Below, piece after piece: positions 17,116-25,271 of a DNA stretch of 59,169 nt. The position numbers were made by a program, and so were the translations under genes. Positions within the stretch are counted from its first letter, which is position 1, and every line of letters starts with the position of its first letter. This stretch comes from Actinocatenispora comari (GTDB lineage Bacteria > Actinomycetota > Actinomycetes > Mycobacteriales > Micromonosporaceae), in contig NZ_BOPO01000025.1 of the NCBI RefSeq assembly GCF_017312725.1, positions 1 through 59,169 of the forward strand, in the 5' to 3' direction. The notes under the pieces were generated by a model that ran no database searches, was not told the DNA's origin, and saw nothing but the letters and a program-made list of their open reading frames with translations.

Positions 17116-18708
17116 ATGGACGCGGCCGAGAACAGTGGGCACCCCCGCCGCTGGCTGATCCTCGGGGTCATGGTCGTCAGCCTGCTGGTGGTCGTCCTCG
17201 ACAACACGGTCCTGAACGTGGCGATGAAGGTCATCGCCGATCCGAAGGCCGGCCTGGGCGCCTCCCAGAGCCAGCTGGAATGGGCCATCAACGCTTACAC
17301 CCTCGTCTTCGCCGGGCTGCTGTTCAGCTTCGGCATCCTCGGCGACCGGCACGGCCGGCGCCGGATCCTCATCGCCGGCCTGGCGGTGTTCGGCCTCGCG
17401 TCGCTGGTCTCCGCGTACGCGACGTCGCCCGGCGCGCTGATCGCCGCCCGGGCGCTGATGGGCCTCGGTGGCGCCGCCGTCATGCCGGCGACGCTGTCGA
17501 TCATCTCCAACGTGTTCGACCCGCGCGAGCGGGCCCGCGCCATCGGCATCTGGGGCGGTTCGGTCGGCCTCGCCATCGCGATCGGCCCGATCCTGGGCGG
17601 CTTCCTGCTGGAGCACTTCTGGTGGGGCTCGGTCTTCCTGATCAACGTACCGATCGTGGTCGCCGGCCTGGTCGCGATCGTGGCCCTGGTGCCGGAGTCG
17701 CGCAACCCGAACCCGGGCAAGATCGACATCGTCGGCGTCCTGCTGTCCGTCGTCGGCCTCGTCGCCCTGGTGTACGGCGTGGTGCACGGCGGTGACCACG
17801 GCGACTGGGGCAGCCCGACGGTCTGGGGTCCGCTCGCCGCCGGCGTGCTGATCCTCGCCGGCTTCATCGCGTACGAGCGCCGGATCAGTCACCCGGCGCT
17901 GGACGTCACGCTGTTCCGCGACCCGCGGTTCTCCGCGGCGGTCGGCGCCACCGGCCTGATGTTCTTCGCCGCGATGGGCACGTTCTTCTTCTCGGTGTTC
18001 TACATCCAGAACGTCCGCGGCTTCAGCCCGCTGGAGGCCGGCCTGCTGATGCTACCGTTCGCCGCCGCCCAGGTGGTGTTCGCGCCGCTGAGCTCCCGGC
18101 TGGTCGCCCAGCGCGGGGCGAAGCTGGTCTGCACCGTCGGCATGGTGCTGGTGGCGATCTCGCTCGCCGGGTTCACCCAGCTCGGCGCCGACACCCCACT
18201 GTGGGTGCTGGAGGTGCTGTTCTTCGTCCAGGGCGTCGGGATGGCGAACGTGACGCCGCCGGCCACCGAGGCGATCATGTCGGTACTGCCGCGAGAGCGT
18301 GCCGGCGTCGGCTCGGCGATCGGCAACACCGTCCGGCAGGTCGGCGGCGCGCTCGGCGTCGCGGTCCTCGGTTCGGTGCTCGCCTCGGTCTACCGGGGCC
18401 AGATCACGCCGCACCTGACCGGGCTGCCGGACGCCGCCCGGGCCACCGCGGCCGAGTCGCTGCCGGCGACCGACGGGGTCGCCGCCGCAATGGGCCCGGC
18501 CGGTCGGGCCCTGATCGAACCGGCCAACCAGGCGTTCCTGTCCGCGATGCACGCGGCGGCGGCCGGTTCGGCGATCGTCGCGATCCTCGGCGCCGCCGTC
18601 GTCCTGCGCTGGCTGCCCGGGCGCTACACCGCCCAGCACCGGCACGTACCGGCGCAGCGGTCGGCACCCGACCGGGTGGCCGAGACGGCGGGTAGCCGGC
18701 GAGAATAG
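17116..18708 (+). CDS. MFS exporter, DHA2 (14-helix, EmrB/QacA) type
   Basis: 530 aa integral membrane protein. The DHA2 motif C region is visible as [17 protein letters not shown], motif A as [13 protein letters not shown], and the first helix ends in LDNTVLNVA (motif D1). About 14 helices are predicted. These transporters expel drugs, dyes or natural products by proton antiport; the substrate cannot be told from sequence. GGAG lies four bases before the ATG. The TetR gene starts four bases after the stop, so transporter and regulator form one transcript, probably controlled through the TACGA inverted repeat upstream. Confidence 0.93.
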   Translation: MDAAENSGHPRRWLILGVMVVSLLVVVLDNTVLNVAMKVIADPKAGLGASQSQLEWAINAYTLVFAGLLFSFGILGDRHGRRRILIAGLAVFGLASLVSAYATSPGALIAARALMGLGGAAVMPATLSIISNVFDPRERARAIGIWGGSVGLAIAIGPILGGFLLEHFWWGSVFLINVPIVVAGLVAIVALVPESRNPNPGKIDIVGVLLSVVGLVALVYGVVHGGDHGDWGSPTVWGPLAAGVLILAGFIAYERRISHPALDVTLFRDPRFSAAVGATGLMFFAAMGTFFFSVFYIQNVRGFSPLEAGLLMLPFAAAQVVFAPLSSRLVAQRGAKLVCTVGMVLVAISLAGFTQLGADTPLWVLEVLFFVQGVGMANVTPPATEAIMSVLPRERAGVGSAIGNTVRQVGGALGVAVLGSVLASVYRGQITPHLTGLPDAARATAAESLPATDGVAAAMGPAGRALIEPANQAFLSAMHAAAAGSAIVAILGAAVVLRWLPGRYTAQHRHVPAQRSAPDRVAETAGSRRE

Positions 18709-18712
18709 TGAC

Positions 18713-19402
18713 GTGAGCACGCGCGGGAGCACCGCTGCGCGGCCGCCCGGGCGGCCGCGCAGCGCCCGCGTCGACGAGGCGATCGTCGACGCGGTGCTCG
18801 ATCTCATCGCCGAGGGCACCACGGTCGAGGCGCTCTCGATGGACGCCGTCGCGGCCCGAGCCGGGGTCGGCAAGGCCACCGTCTACCGCCGCTGGCCGAA
18901 CAAGGAGGCACTGGTCTCCGACGCCGTGGTCGCGCTCAAGGGCGATGTCCCGACGCCGCGGGGCGAATCGGTCCGGGCCGACCTGATCTCGCTGCTGACG
19001 CTGGTCGGCCGGGCGAACAACCGGGCCGGCAAGATCATGCCGTGCCTGATGCCGGAGATCAAGCGCAATCCGGCCCTCTACCAGCGGTACATGGACTGGA
19101 TGGAGAAGCGCCGCGAGGTGATCCGGGACGTGCTGCGCCGCGGCATCGCCACCGGCGAGCTCGACCCGGAACTCGACGTCGAGCTGGCGCTCGCCGCGCT
19201 GACCGGTCCGATGACGCTGCAGAGCGCGCTGCGCTGGCATCCGCACCTGCCCAAGGAGCGGCTGGCGGAGCGGTTGGTCGACATGATGCTGGCCGGCATC
19301 GCCGGCCCCGCCCACCGCGACACCGCGCCCACCACCGGCCCCTCGCACCCCGGCGGGCGTTCCGCCGCCGGGCCCGCCGGCGACCCGCCGGTCACGGGGT
19401 GA
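18713..19402 (+). CDS. TetR-family repressor, co-transcribed with the MFS exporter
   Basis: 229 aa. The N-terminal helix-turn-helix is seen as LSMDAVAARAGVGKATVYRRWPNKEALV (residues ~43-70 region), the YRRWPNKE form typical of a large actinobacterial subfamily with TetR_C_11-like C-termini. The GTG start lies four bases after the MFS stop. The last ~25 residues are Gly/Pro-rich. The gene end overlaps the 3' end of the convergent dehydrogenase by 11 bases. It most likely represses its own operon and responds to the exporter substrate. Confidence 0.9.
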   Translation: MSTRGSTAARPPGRPRSARVDEAIVDAVLDLIAEGTTVEALSMDAVAARAGVGKATVYRRWPNKEALVSDAVVALKGDVPTPRGESVRADLISLLTLVGRANNRAGKIMPCLMPEIKRNPALYQRYMDWMEKRREVIRDVLRRGIATGELDPELDVELALAALTGPMTLQSALRWHPHLPKERLAERLVDMMLAGIAGPAHRDTAPTTGPSHPGGRSAAGPAGDPPVTG

Positions 19403-20567
19403 CGACGAGCTTGCCGCGCACGTGGGTGCCGACCAGGTCGGCGTACGCGCGCGGCGCCTCGGCCAGCCGGTAGCGCCGGCCGACGGTGCACGGCAACGTG
19501 CCGGCCACCGCGTACCGGGCGAGCAGGTCCAGATCCCCCGGCCCGGCGGCGGCGTAGACGTTGTCGACGATCACCGGGATCCCGACGAACGCGGCCGGGT
19601 CGGGGCTCGGGAACGCCGCGTTCAACAGCCGGCCGCCGGCCCGCAGCACCCGGCTCGTGGCCGGCAGCGCCGCGCCGGGCAGCGCGAGATTGACCAGCAC
19701 GTCGACGCCGTCCGGATGGCGTCGCCGCACCTCCGCGACCGTGTCGACGTCCCGGTACCCGATCACCTCGGCCGCGCCGAGCCCCCGCAGGTACCGCTCG
19801 TCGGCGGCGACACCGGTCGCGAGCACCCGCGCACCGGCCGCCGCCAGCAGCGGCACGACCGCACCGCCGACTCCCCCGGCCGCCCCGATCACCAGCACCG
19901 TCGGCTCGGTCCCGACGTGCCGGCGGGCCGGACCGGCCGGGGCCGCTGCACGCTCCGAGCCGAGGCCACCGGCCGGATCCGTGGCAGGCTCCGGCCCGAG
20001 GCCGGCGGCTGAGCCAGCGGATGGCACGGGCGCGAGACCGGCGGGTGGCACGGGCGCGAGATCGGCGGCTGAGCCGGCGGGTGGCGCGGGGGCGAGACCG
20101 GCGGCGCGCAGGAGTGCGAGCGCGGTGAGCCCGGCGATCGGCAGGGTGGCCGCGTGTTGCGGGTCCAGACCGGGCGGGCGACGGCCGATCGCGGCGGTGT
20201 CCGCCTCGAAGACGGCGTACTCGGCCACCGTGCCGGTGGTCAGCGACGGCGGATCGGCCAGCATCGTCGCCATCCGGCCGGTGGCGCGCGGTAGACCGAC
20301 GCCGAAGACCTGCTCGCCCACCGCGTACCGGTCGACGCCGGCGCCGAGTGCGGTGACGGTGCCGGCGAAGTCGCTGCCGAGCACGTACGGGAACCGCAAC
20401 GGCGTCAGGTCGCGCAGCACCCCGCTGAGGGTGCGCAGGTCGGCCGGGTTGAGCGCGGCGGCCGCGATGCGGACCTGGAACTGGCCGGGGCCGGGCCGGG
20501 GCACCGCGATGTCGTCGACGGTCAGCACGTCCGGACCGCCGTACCCGTGGGCGACCACTGCCTTCAT
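19392..20567 (-). CDS. Zinc-independent NADP-dependent alcohol dehydrogenase / quinone oxidoreductase family
   Basis: 391 aa medium-chain dehydrogenase. The N-terminal GroES-like domain has ALNPADLRTLSGV and GSDFAGTV and no zinc ligands; the Rossmann motif is VLVIGAAGGVGGAVVPLL. Between the two domains is a ~55-residue Ala/Pro/Gly-rich repeat insertion that the family normally lacks. GGAGG sits six bases before the ATG. It is divergent from the TetR gene at 20659, and two palindromic operators lie in the 91-base gap, so TetR control is likely. The natural substrate is unknown. Confidence 0.9.
   Translation of the reverse strand: MKAVVAHGYGGPDVLTVDDIAVPRPGPGQFQVRIAAAALNPADLRTLSGVLRDLTPLRFPYVLGSDFAGTVTALGAGVDRYAVGEQVFGVGLPRATGRMATMLADPPSLTTGTVAEYAVFEADTAAIGRRPPGLDPQHAATLPIAGLTALALLRAAGLAPAPPAGSAADLAPVPPAGLAPVPSAGSAAGLGPEPATDPAGGLGSERAAAPAGPARRHVGTEPTVLVIGAAGGVGGAVVPLLAAAGARVLATGVAADERYLRGLGAAEVIGYRDVDTVAEVRRRHPDGVDVLVNLALPGAALPATSRVLRAGGRLLNAAFPSPDPAAFVGIPVIVDNVYAAAGPGDLDLLARYAVAGTLPCTVGRRYRLAEAPRAYADLVGTHVRGKLVVTP
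19935..20103 (-). repeat. Repeat-rich linker inserted in the dehydrogenase gene
   Basis: Irregular GC-rich repeats (variants of gcgagaccggcgggtggcac) encode alternating GLAPVPPAG and GSAAD blocks. They sit exactly between the catalytic and cofactor domains. Confidence 0.75.
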
Positions 20568-20584
20568 CGGCTTCCTCCAAAACT

Positions 20585-20598
20585 TGACCACGCGGTCA
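20585..20598. promoter_or_regulatory. TetR operator 1 (TGACC-acgc-GGTCA)
   Basis: A 14-base inverted repeat between the dehydrogenase and the second TetR gene. Its centre is 40 bases, about four helical turns, from operator 2. It sits just downstream of the likely transcription start of the dehydrogenase (-10 TAGCCT at 20614-20609, minus strand). Confidence 0.75.
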
Positions 20599-20624
20599 TG
20601 TTGTTCGGAGGCTAGCACGGAACA

Positions 20625-20638
20625 TGACCGTACGGTCA
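20625..20638. promoter_or_regulatory. TetR operator 2 (TGACCGTACGGTCA, perfect palindrome)
   Basis: A perfect 14-base palindrome. It covers the -35 position of the leaderless TetR promoter (+) and overlaps the TTGACC -35 of the dehydrogenase promoter (-), so one bound dimer could shut both. Operators 1 and 2 share the half-site TGACC. Confidence 0.8.
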
Positions 20639-20646
20639 AGTTGCGC

Positions 20647-20652
20647 TAGGGT
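20647..20652 (+). promoter_or_regulatory. -10 hexamer TAGGGT, leaderless start of the second TetR gene
   Basis: Six bases separate TAGGGT from the ATG at 20659; no Shine-Dalgarno is present. Confidence 0.55.
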
Positions 20653-20658
20653 GAGCGG

Positions 20659-21291
20659 ATGCCCCGTGCCGACGCCGCCCGCAACCGACAGTTGGTGCTT
20701 GCCGCCGCGTCGGCGGAGCTCGCCGCCCACGGCCTCGACGTCTCGATGGCCCGCATCGCGGCCCGGGCGGGCGTGGCGAAGGGCACCGTGTTCAACCACT
20801 TCCCCACCAAGGAGGACCTGGTCGCGGAGATCTTCGAGGACCGCATCGGCGGCCTGGTCGCGCTCGGCGCCGAGCTGCGCGGCGCCGACGATCCGGCGGA
20901 CGCGCTGCTGCGGTTCATGGTCGCCGGCATCGAGTTGCAGGCCACCGACCGCTCGTTCTGCGAGGCCGCCACCTCGATCTCCCGGGCCGATCCCCGGGTA
21001 CGGGCGGCGAGCGGACGGTTGGCCGAGACCGCCGAGCAGCTGACCCGACGGGCCCGGGACGCCGGCGCCATCCGCGCCGACGTCACCGGGCACGACATCG
21101 TGTTGCTGTTCAACGCCGCCGCCCAGGCCGCCGCGCCGGTCGGCGCCGCGGCGCCCGGGCTGTGGCGGCGCTACCTGCACCTGATCTTCGACGGGCTCGC
21201 GCCCGGGTCCGCGCACGAGCTGCCCGTCCCGGCCCCCACCGCGGCCGACTTCACCGCCGCCGCGTCGGCCGACCCCGGCCCGACCGGCTGA
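20659..21291 (+). CDS. TetR-family repressor of the divergent dehydrogenase
   Basis: 210 aa. The DNA-binding helix-turn-helix is MARIAARAGVAKGTVFNHFPTK (residues ~30-52), the FNHFPTKEDL variant common in actinobacteria. The C-terminal half is a helical ligand/dimer domain. Divergent orientation and the twin palindromes in the shared promoter make it the likely regulator of the dehydrogenase and of itself. Leaderless start. Confidence 0.92.
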   Translation: MPRADAARNRQLVLAAASAELAAHGLDVSMARIAARAGVAKGTVFNHFPTKEDLVAEIFEDRIGGLVALGAELRGADDPADALLRFMVAGIELQATDRSFCEAATSISRADPRVRAASGRLAETAEQLTRRARDAGAIRADVTGHDIVLLFNAAAQAAAPVGAAAPGLWRRYLHLIFDGLAPGSAHELPVPAPTAADFTAAASADPGPTG

Positions 21292-21326
21292 GCCCGGCCC
21301 CGCCGGGGGCGTCCCGGGCGGGGCTC
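21290..21326. terminator. Convergent hairpin between TetR and aldo/keto reductase genes
   Basis: Imperfect GC-rich arms (GAGCCC-g-GCCCCGCC against GGGCGGGGCTC) fill the whole 33-base gap between the two stop codons. Confidence 0.6.
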
Positions 21327-22311
21327 AGCCCTGGTTGGGCATGCCGGCGGGCACGTAGCGCTCGCCCGTCGCCGTACCGTCGAAGGCCCCGGTCAGCGCG
21401 GTCAGCTCGGCGTCGGACAGCCGCAGCTGCGCCGCGGCGATGTTGTCGCGCAGGTACTTCGACCGCTTCGTACCGGGGATCGCGACGACGTTGTCGCCCT
21501 GGGCCAGCACCCAGGCGAGGGCGACCTGCGCCGAGGTGGCGTCGTGCGCCTGCGCGACCCGGCGTACCTCGGCGAGCAGCGGCAGGTTCGCGTCCAGCGC
21601 ACCGTCGGCGAACCGCGGGTTGCTGCGCCGGAAGTCGTCCGGGGCCAGGGCGTCCAGCCCGGCGATGGCGCCGGTCAGGAACCCGCGGCCGAGCGGCGAG
21701 TACGCCACCAGCGTGGTGCCCAGCTCGCGGGCGGTGTCGAGCAGCCCGTTGTGCAGCACGTCCTGGCTCCACAGCGACAGCTCCATCTGCGCGGCCGCGA
21801 TCGGGTGCACCGCGTTCGCCCGGCGCAGCAGGTCGGCGCTGATCTCGGACAGGCCGAGCTGACCGACCTTGCCGGCGGCGACCAGGTCGGCCATCGCGCC
21901 GACCGTGTCCTCGATCGGGGTCACGCCGTCCCACCGGTGCATGTAGTAGAGGTCGATCCGGTCGATGCCGAGCCGCTGCAACGACGCGTCGACCGCGCGC
22001 CGCAGGTACGCCGGGGACGAGTCGATGCGCCGGGTGTCCCCCTCGCGGACGATCGCGAACTTCGTGGCGAGCACGGCGTCGCCGCGGCGCCTGGCGAGCA
22101 CCCGGCCGGCCAGCCGCTCGTTGTGCCCCCTGCCGTACATGTCGGCGGTGTCCAGCAGCCGGACGCCGGCGTCCAGCGCCTCGTCGATCACCTGCTCGGA
22201 CGCCGCGTCGTCGCCCTCGCCGTAGAACTCGCTCATGCCCATCAGGCCGAGCCCGACCACCGGGATCCGCGGGCCGTCGGTACCGAGCTGACGGGTCGGT
22301 TGTGCAGTCAC
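21325..22311 (-). CDS. Aldo/keto reductase
   Basis: 328 aa TIM-barrel NADPH oxidoreductase of the AKR13-like bacterial group. The catalytic tetrad is visible: Asp and Tyr in LLDTADMYG, Lys in LATKFAI, His in LYYMHRWD. The C-terminal cofactor segment IPGTKRSKYLRDNI is present. The GTG at 22311 has AGGAAGGAA seven bases upstream. It is divergent from the XRE regulator starting at 22526, a common arrangement in actinomycetes. The substrate is unknown; family members reduce aldehydes and sugars-derived carbonyls. Confidence 0.93.
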   Translation of the reverse strand: MTAQPTRQLGTDGPRIPVVGLGLMGMSEFYGEGDDAASEQVIDEALDAGVRLLDTADMYGRGHNERLAGRVLARRRGDAVLATKFAIVREGDTRRIDSSPAYLRRAVDASLQRLGIDRIDLYYMHRWDGVTPIEDTVGAMADLVAAGKVGQLGLSEISADLLRRANAVHPIAAAQMELSLWSQDVLHNGLLDTARELGTTLVAYSPLGRGFLTGAIAGLDALAPDDFRRSNPRFADGALDANLPLLAEVRRVAQAHDATSAQVALAWVLAQGDNVVAIPGTKRSKYLRDNIAAAQLRLSDAELTALTGAFDGTATGERYVPAGMPNQG

Positions 22312-22525
22312 GTGGACGTTCCTTCCTCGCTGTCGCGGTCCGCGCCGCGACCTTGCCGTCGCGGCACTCACCGCGACCTGCCACACCGTCGCGGCGAGCG
22401 CCGCGACCTGCCACCACTCTGCGCCGGTGCCCGGCCCGGTGGCAGGGTGAACCGTGACGAGCAACGCCGTTCCTGGGTGCGGCAGGGTCACCCACCGCCC
22501 CGGGGGCGCTGCCAGACTGGTCGGC

Positions 22526-23476
22526 ATGGCAGCCGACAACCGTCGTCGAACACCCGACCGCGCCGGGTTGGGCGAGTTCCTGCGGGCCCGCCGGGCCCGG
22601 GTGACCCCCACCGAGGTCGGGCTCGCACCCGGCCCCGGCCTGCGCCGTACCCCCGGGCTGCGGCGCGAGGAGCTGGCCGCGGTGGCCGGCGTCAGCGTCG
22701 ACTACTACATCCGGCTGGAGCAGGGCAAGGAGACCCGGCCCAGCGCCGCGGTGCTCGACGCGCTCGCCCGCGCGCTGCGGCTGGGCACCGACGAGCGGGC
22801 GCACCTGCACGCGCTCGCCGAGCAGGCGGCCCGGCACTCGACGGCGCCGCGGCCGAACCCGGTGCGTACCGTGCGGCCGGTGTTGCGGCGCATGCTCACC
22901 AGCCTGCTGCCGGCCCCGGCGTACGTGCTGAGCCGCACCAGCGACGTGCTCGCGGCGAACCCGCCCGGGCTGCGGCTGTTCGCCGGGCTGGACGAGTGGC
23001 CGGCCGAGCGGCGCAACACGATCCGCTACCTGTTCCTGCACCCGGCGGCGCGGTCGCTGTTCCCGCAGTGGGAGCGGGTCGCCGCGGAGAGCGTCGCGCA
23101 CCTGCGCACCGTCGCCGGTACCGACCCGGACGCGCCGGACCTGACCGCGCTTGTCGGCGAGCTGGTCGTCAAGTCGGACGAGTTCGCCACCATGTGGCGC
23201 CGCTACGACGTGCGGCTCAAGGCGACCGGCCGCAAGGAGTACGAGCACCCCGACGTCGGCCGGTTCGGCCTGGACTACGAGGTGCTCTCCCCGGCCCGCG
23301 CGGACGGCCAGCGGCTCGTCGCGTACCAGGCGGAGCCGGGGACGCCGGACCACGACGCGATGCTGCTGCTGGCGCTCGCCGCCGGCGCCGACGAGCGGCA
23401 GACCCCGAGCGAGCCGGCGGCGCACCCGGTCGAGCCGGCCGCCGACCCGGCCACCGGCCGGGGCACCGACGACTGA
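22526..23476 (+). CDS. XRE-family regulator with MmyB-like ligand-binding domain
   Basis: 316 aa. An N-terminal helix-turn-helix (FLRARRARVTPTEVGL, then LRREELAAVAGVSVDYYIRLEQG) is followed by a MmyB-like (MLTR) ligand-binding domain with the typical LFLHPAARSLFPQWE and RRYDVRLKATGRKEYEHPDVG. Such proteins bind acyl-type ligands and usually repress a neighbouring oxidoreductase; here the divergent aldo/keto reductase is the obvious target. The ATG at 22526 has CAGACT seven bases upstream, again leaderless-like. The C-terminal ~25 residues are low complexity. Confidence 0.93.
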   Translation: MAADNRRRTPDRAGLGEFLRARRARVTPTEVGLAPGPGLRRTPGLRREELAAVAGVSVDYYIRLEQGKETRPSAAVLDALARALRLGTDERAHLHALAEQAARHSTAPRPNPVRTVRPVLRRMLTSLLPAPAYVLSRTSDVLAANPPGLRLFAGLDEWPAERRNTIRYLFLHPAARSLFPQWERVAAESVAHLRTVAGTDPDAPDLTALVGELVVKSDEFATMWRRYDVRLKATGRKEYEHPDVGRFGLDYEVLSPARADGQRLVAYQAEPGTPDHDAMLLLALAAGADERQTPSEPAAHPVEPAADPATGRGTDD

Positions 23477-23555
23477 TCGCCGCGCCCCGGCCGGCTCGAC
23501 TCACCCGACCGGGCCGCTGGCTCGGTCGTTCGGCCCGACGGTCGCCGGGTCGAGG

Positions 23556-23583
23556 CGCTCGGTCGGCTCGCGCCGACCGAGCG
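23556..23583. terminator. Convergent hairpin terminator (XRE / VOC genes)
   Basis: Perfect 12-base arms CGCTCGGTCGGC / complement with a TCGC loop, located just before the VOC gene stop. Confidence 0.75.
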
Positions 23584-23589
23584 GCCCGG

Positions 23590-23988
23590 TCAGCCCTGCC
23601 GCGGCGTCGCGGCCACCTCGGCCGCGGAACGCTCCACGCAGAACTCGTTGCCCTCCGGGTCGGCGAGCACCACGAAGCCGCGGCCGTCGGCCCGCCGGTG
23701 GTCGGCGAACAGGGTGGCGCCGAGCGCGAGCGCCCGGTCGACCTCCTGGTCCCGGGTGCGGCCGCCGCTGGGCTGCAGGTCCAGGTGCACGCGGTTCTTG
23801 ACCGACTTGCCCTCCGGCACGGTGACGAACAGGATCGCCGGGCCACCGTCCGGCGCCTCGACCAGCGCCTCCGGGTCACCGGGCAGGTCGTCGACGCTCA
23901 TCGGCCGGCCGAGCAGCTGGGACCAGAACCTGCCCAGCTCGTACGGGTCCGCCGCGTCGACGGTGATGTGACGTACTACGGGATGCAT
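23590..23988 (-). CDS. VOC (glyoxalase-fold) family protein
   Basis: 132 aa, a single glyoxalase/bleomycin-resistance-type domain: HITVDAADPYELGRFWSQLLG at the N-terminus, NRVHLDLQP in the middle and GRGFVVLADPEGNEFCVE at the end. His and Glu at the usual metal positions are present. AAGGAG lies seven bases before the ATG. It is divergent from the MerR regulator at 24210. Enzymatic or binding role cannot be decided from sequence. Confidence 0.9.
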   Translation of the reverse strand: MHPVVRHITVDAADPYELGRFWSQLLGRPMSVDDLPGDPEALVEAPDGGPAILFVTVPEGKSVKNRVHLDLQPSGGRTRDQEVDRALALGATLFADHRRADGRGFVVLADPEGNEFCVERSAAEVAATPRQG

Positions 23989-24172
23989 CCACGAACTCCT
24001 TGTACGGGTGCGCTTCCAGCCTCGATGTCGGGAAGCGCGGTGCGAAGACTCGACACGCTCACCACACCTCCTCTCGCCGGGGCCCGGAGGTGCACTCGCA
24101 CCGGGCCTGCGCACTGTCTACCCGACCGACCCGCACGCGACCAGGCAATTCACCGACGACGAAGATCACACT

Positions 24173-24181
24173 GGAGTCTCC
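24173..24181. promoter_or_regulatory. Short palindrome GGAGTCTCC upstream of the MerR gene
   Basis: A nine-base palindrome 28 bases before the MerR GTG in the VOC/MerR divergent region. MerR proteins bind short dyads in such spacers; no clear 19-base-spaced promoter was found around it. Confidence 0.3.
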
Positions 24182-24209
24182 ACCGACGGGAGAGGGCACG
24201 GTCGAGGAC

Positions 24210-25175
24210 GTGAGCGAGCAGGACCAGCCGGGCACCGGTACGGCGACGCTGTCCATCGGGGCGCTGTCGGCGCGCACCGGGCTGCCGGTCAAGACCATCC
24301 GGTACTACTCCGACCTCGACCTGCTGCCGGTCGCCGGACGCACCAGCGCCGGGTACCGGCGGTACGACGAGGCGGCGGCCGCCCGGTTGGCGCTGATCCG
24401 CACCCTGCGCGAACTGGGGCTGGGCCTCGCGCCGATCCGCCGGGTACTGGACCGGCAGGCCGCGCTCGCCGACGTCGCCGCGGCGCACGCGGACGCGCTG
24501 GAGCAGCAGATCCGGATCCTCCGGCTGCACCGCTCGGTGCTGCGCGCGCTCGCGGTCCGCGAACCCGATCTCACGGAGGTGGAACGAATGAACGACATCG
24601 CCCGCGCGTCGGCCGCCGAGCGGCACCGGATCCAGGAGGAGTTCCTGGACCACGTGTTCGGTGGGCTGCGCGTCGACCCGCAGTTCGAGCAGCTGATGCG
24701 CCGGGCCCGGCCCGACCTGCCGGACGATCCGACGCCGGAGCAGCTCGACGCCTGGATCGAGCTGGCGGATCTGCTGGTCGACACCGACTTCCGGGCCCGG
24801 ATCCGGCGGATGGCCGAGCAGCACGCGGCCGATGCGGAGATGGTCGCCGGCCGGCGGGACTCCCGGTCCTCGCCCGAGGTGGCCGAGCGGGTCGCCGCCC
24901 TGGCCGGCGCGGCGCTGGATGCCGGCGTCGATCCGGCGTCGGCCGCGGCGGCGCCGGTGGTGGCCGAGCTGGTCGGCGTGTTCGCCGCGCACGACGATCG
25001 CACCGACACCCCCGAGTACCGGGAGTGGATCCGCACCTCGATCGGGGGCGGCGCCGACGCCCGCGCCGAGCGGTACTGGCAGCTGCTCGCGGTCATCAAC
25101 GGCTGGCCGGCGGTGCCGACCCGGGTACCGGCCTGGGAGTGGTTCGCCGCCGCCCTCGCCGCCCACACCGGCTGA
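24210..25175 (+). CDS. MerR-family transcriptional regulator
   Basis: 321 aa. The N-terminal winged helix is classic: LSIGALSARTGLPVKTIRYYSDLDLLP...GYRRYDEAAAARLALIRTLRELGLGLAPI (residues ~12-70). A helical effector region of ~200 residues follows with no metal-binding Cys pattern, so a TipA-like or other small-molecule sensor is more likely than a metal sensor. The GTG at 24210 is chosen because the upstream codons offer no better start; GAGG is only two bases away, but GGGAGAGGG lies farther up. Divergent from the VOC gene. Confidence 0.88.
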   Translation: MSEQDQPGTGTATLSIGALSARTGLPVKTIRYYSDLDLLPVAGRTSAGYRRYDEAAAARLALIRTLRELGLGLAPIRRVLDRQAALADVAAAHADALEQQIRILRLHRSVLRALAVREPDLTEVERMNDIARASAAERHRIQEEFLDHVFGGLRVDPQFEQLMRRARPDLPDDPTPEQLDAWIELADLLVDTDFRARIRRMAEQHAADAEMVAGRRDSRSSPEVAERVAALAGAALDAGVDPASAAAAPVVAELVGVFAAHDDRTDTPEYREWIRTSIGGGADARAERYWQLLAVINGWPAVPTRVPAWEWFAAALAAHTG

Positions 25176-25177
25176 AC

Positions 25178-25212
25178 CGGTGGGATCCGTTGCAGTGCAA
25201 CGGATCCCACCG
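25178..25212 (+). terminator. Strong hairpin terminator after the MerR gene
   Basis: Seventeen-base perfect arms (CGGTGGGATCCGTTGCA and complement) with one base between, starting three bases after the stop. A second hairpin, CCCACCG-acaa-CGGTGGG at 25206-25223, shares its first arm with the last arm of this one, so the two cannot form together. Confidence 0.8.
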
Positions 25213-25259
25213 ACAACGGTGGGTGGCGGAAAGGTACCCGCCGGGTGGCCGGTCTCCGC

Positions 25260-25265
25260 TATCGT
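25260..25265 (+). promoter_or_regulatory. -10 hexamer TATCGT, leaderless start
   Basis: Six bases separate TATCGT from the ATG at 25272. Confidence 0.55.
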
Positions 25266-25271
25266 GACCGG

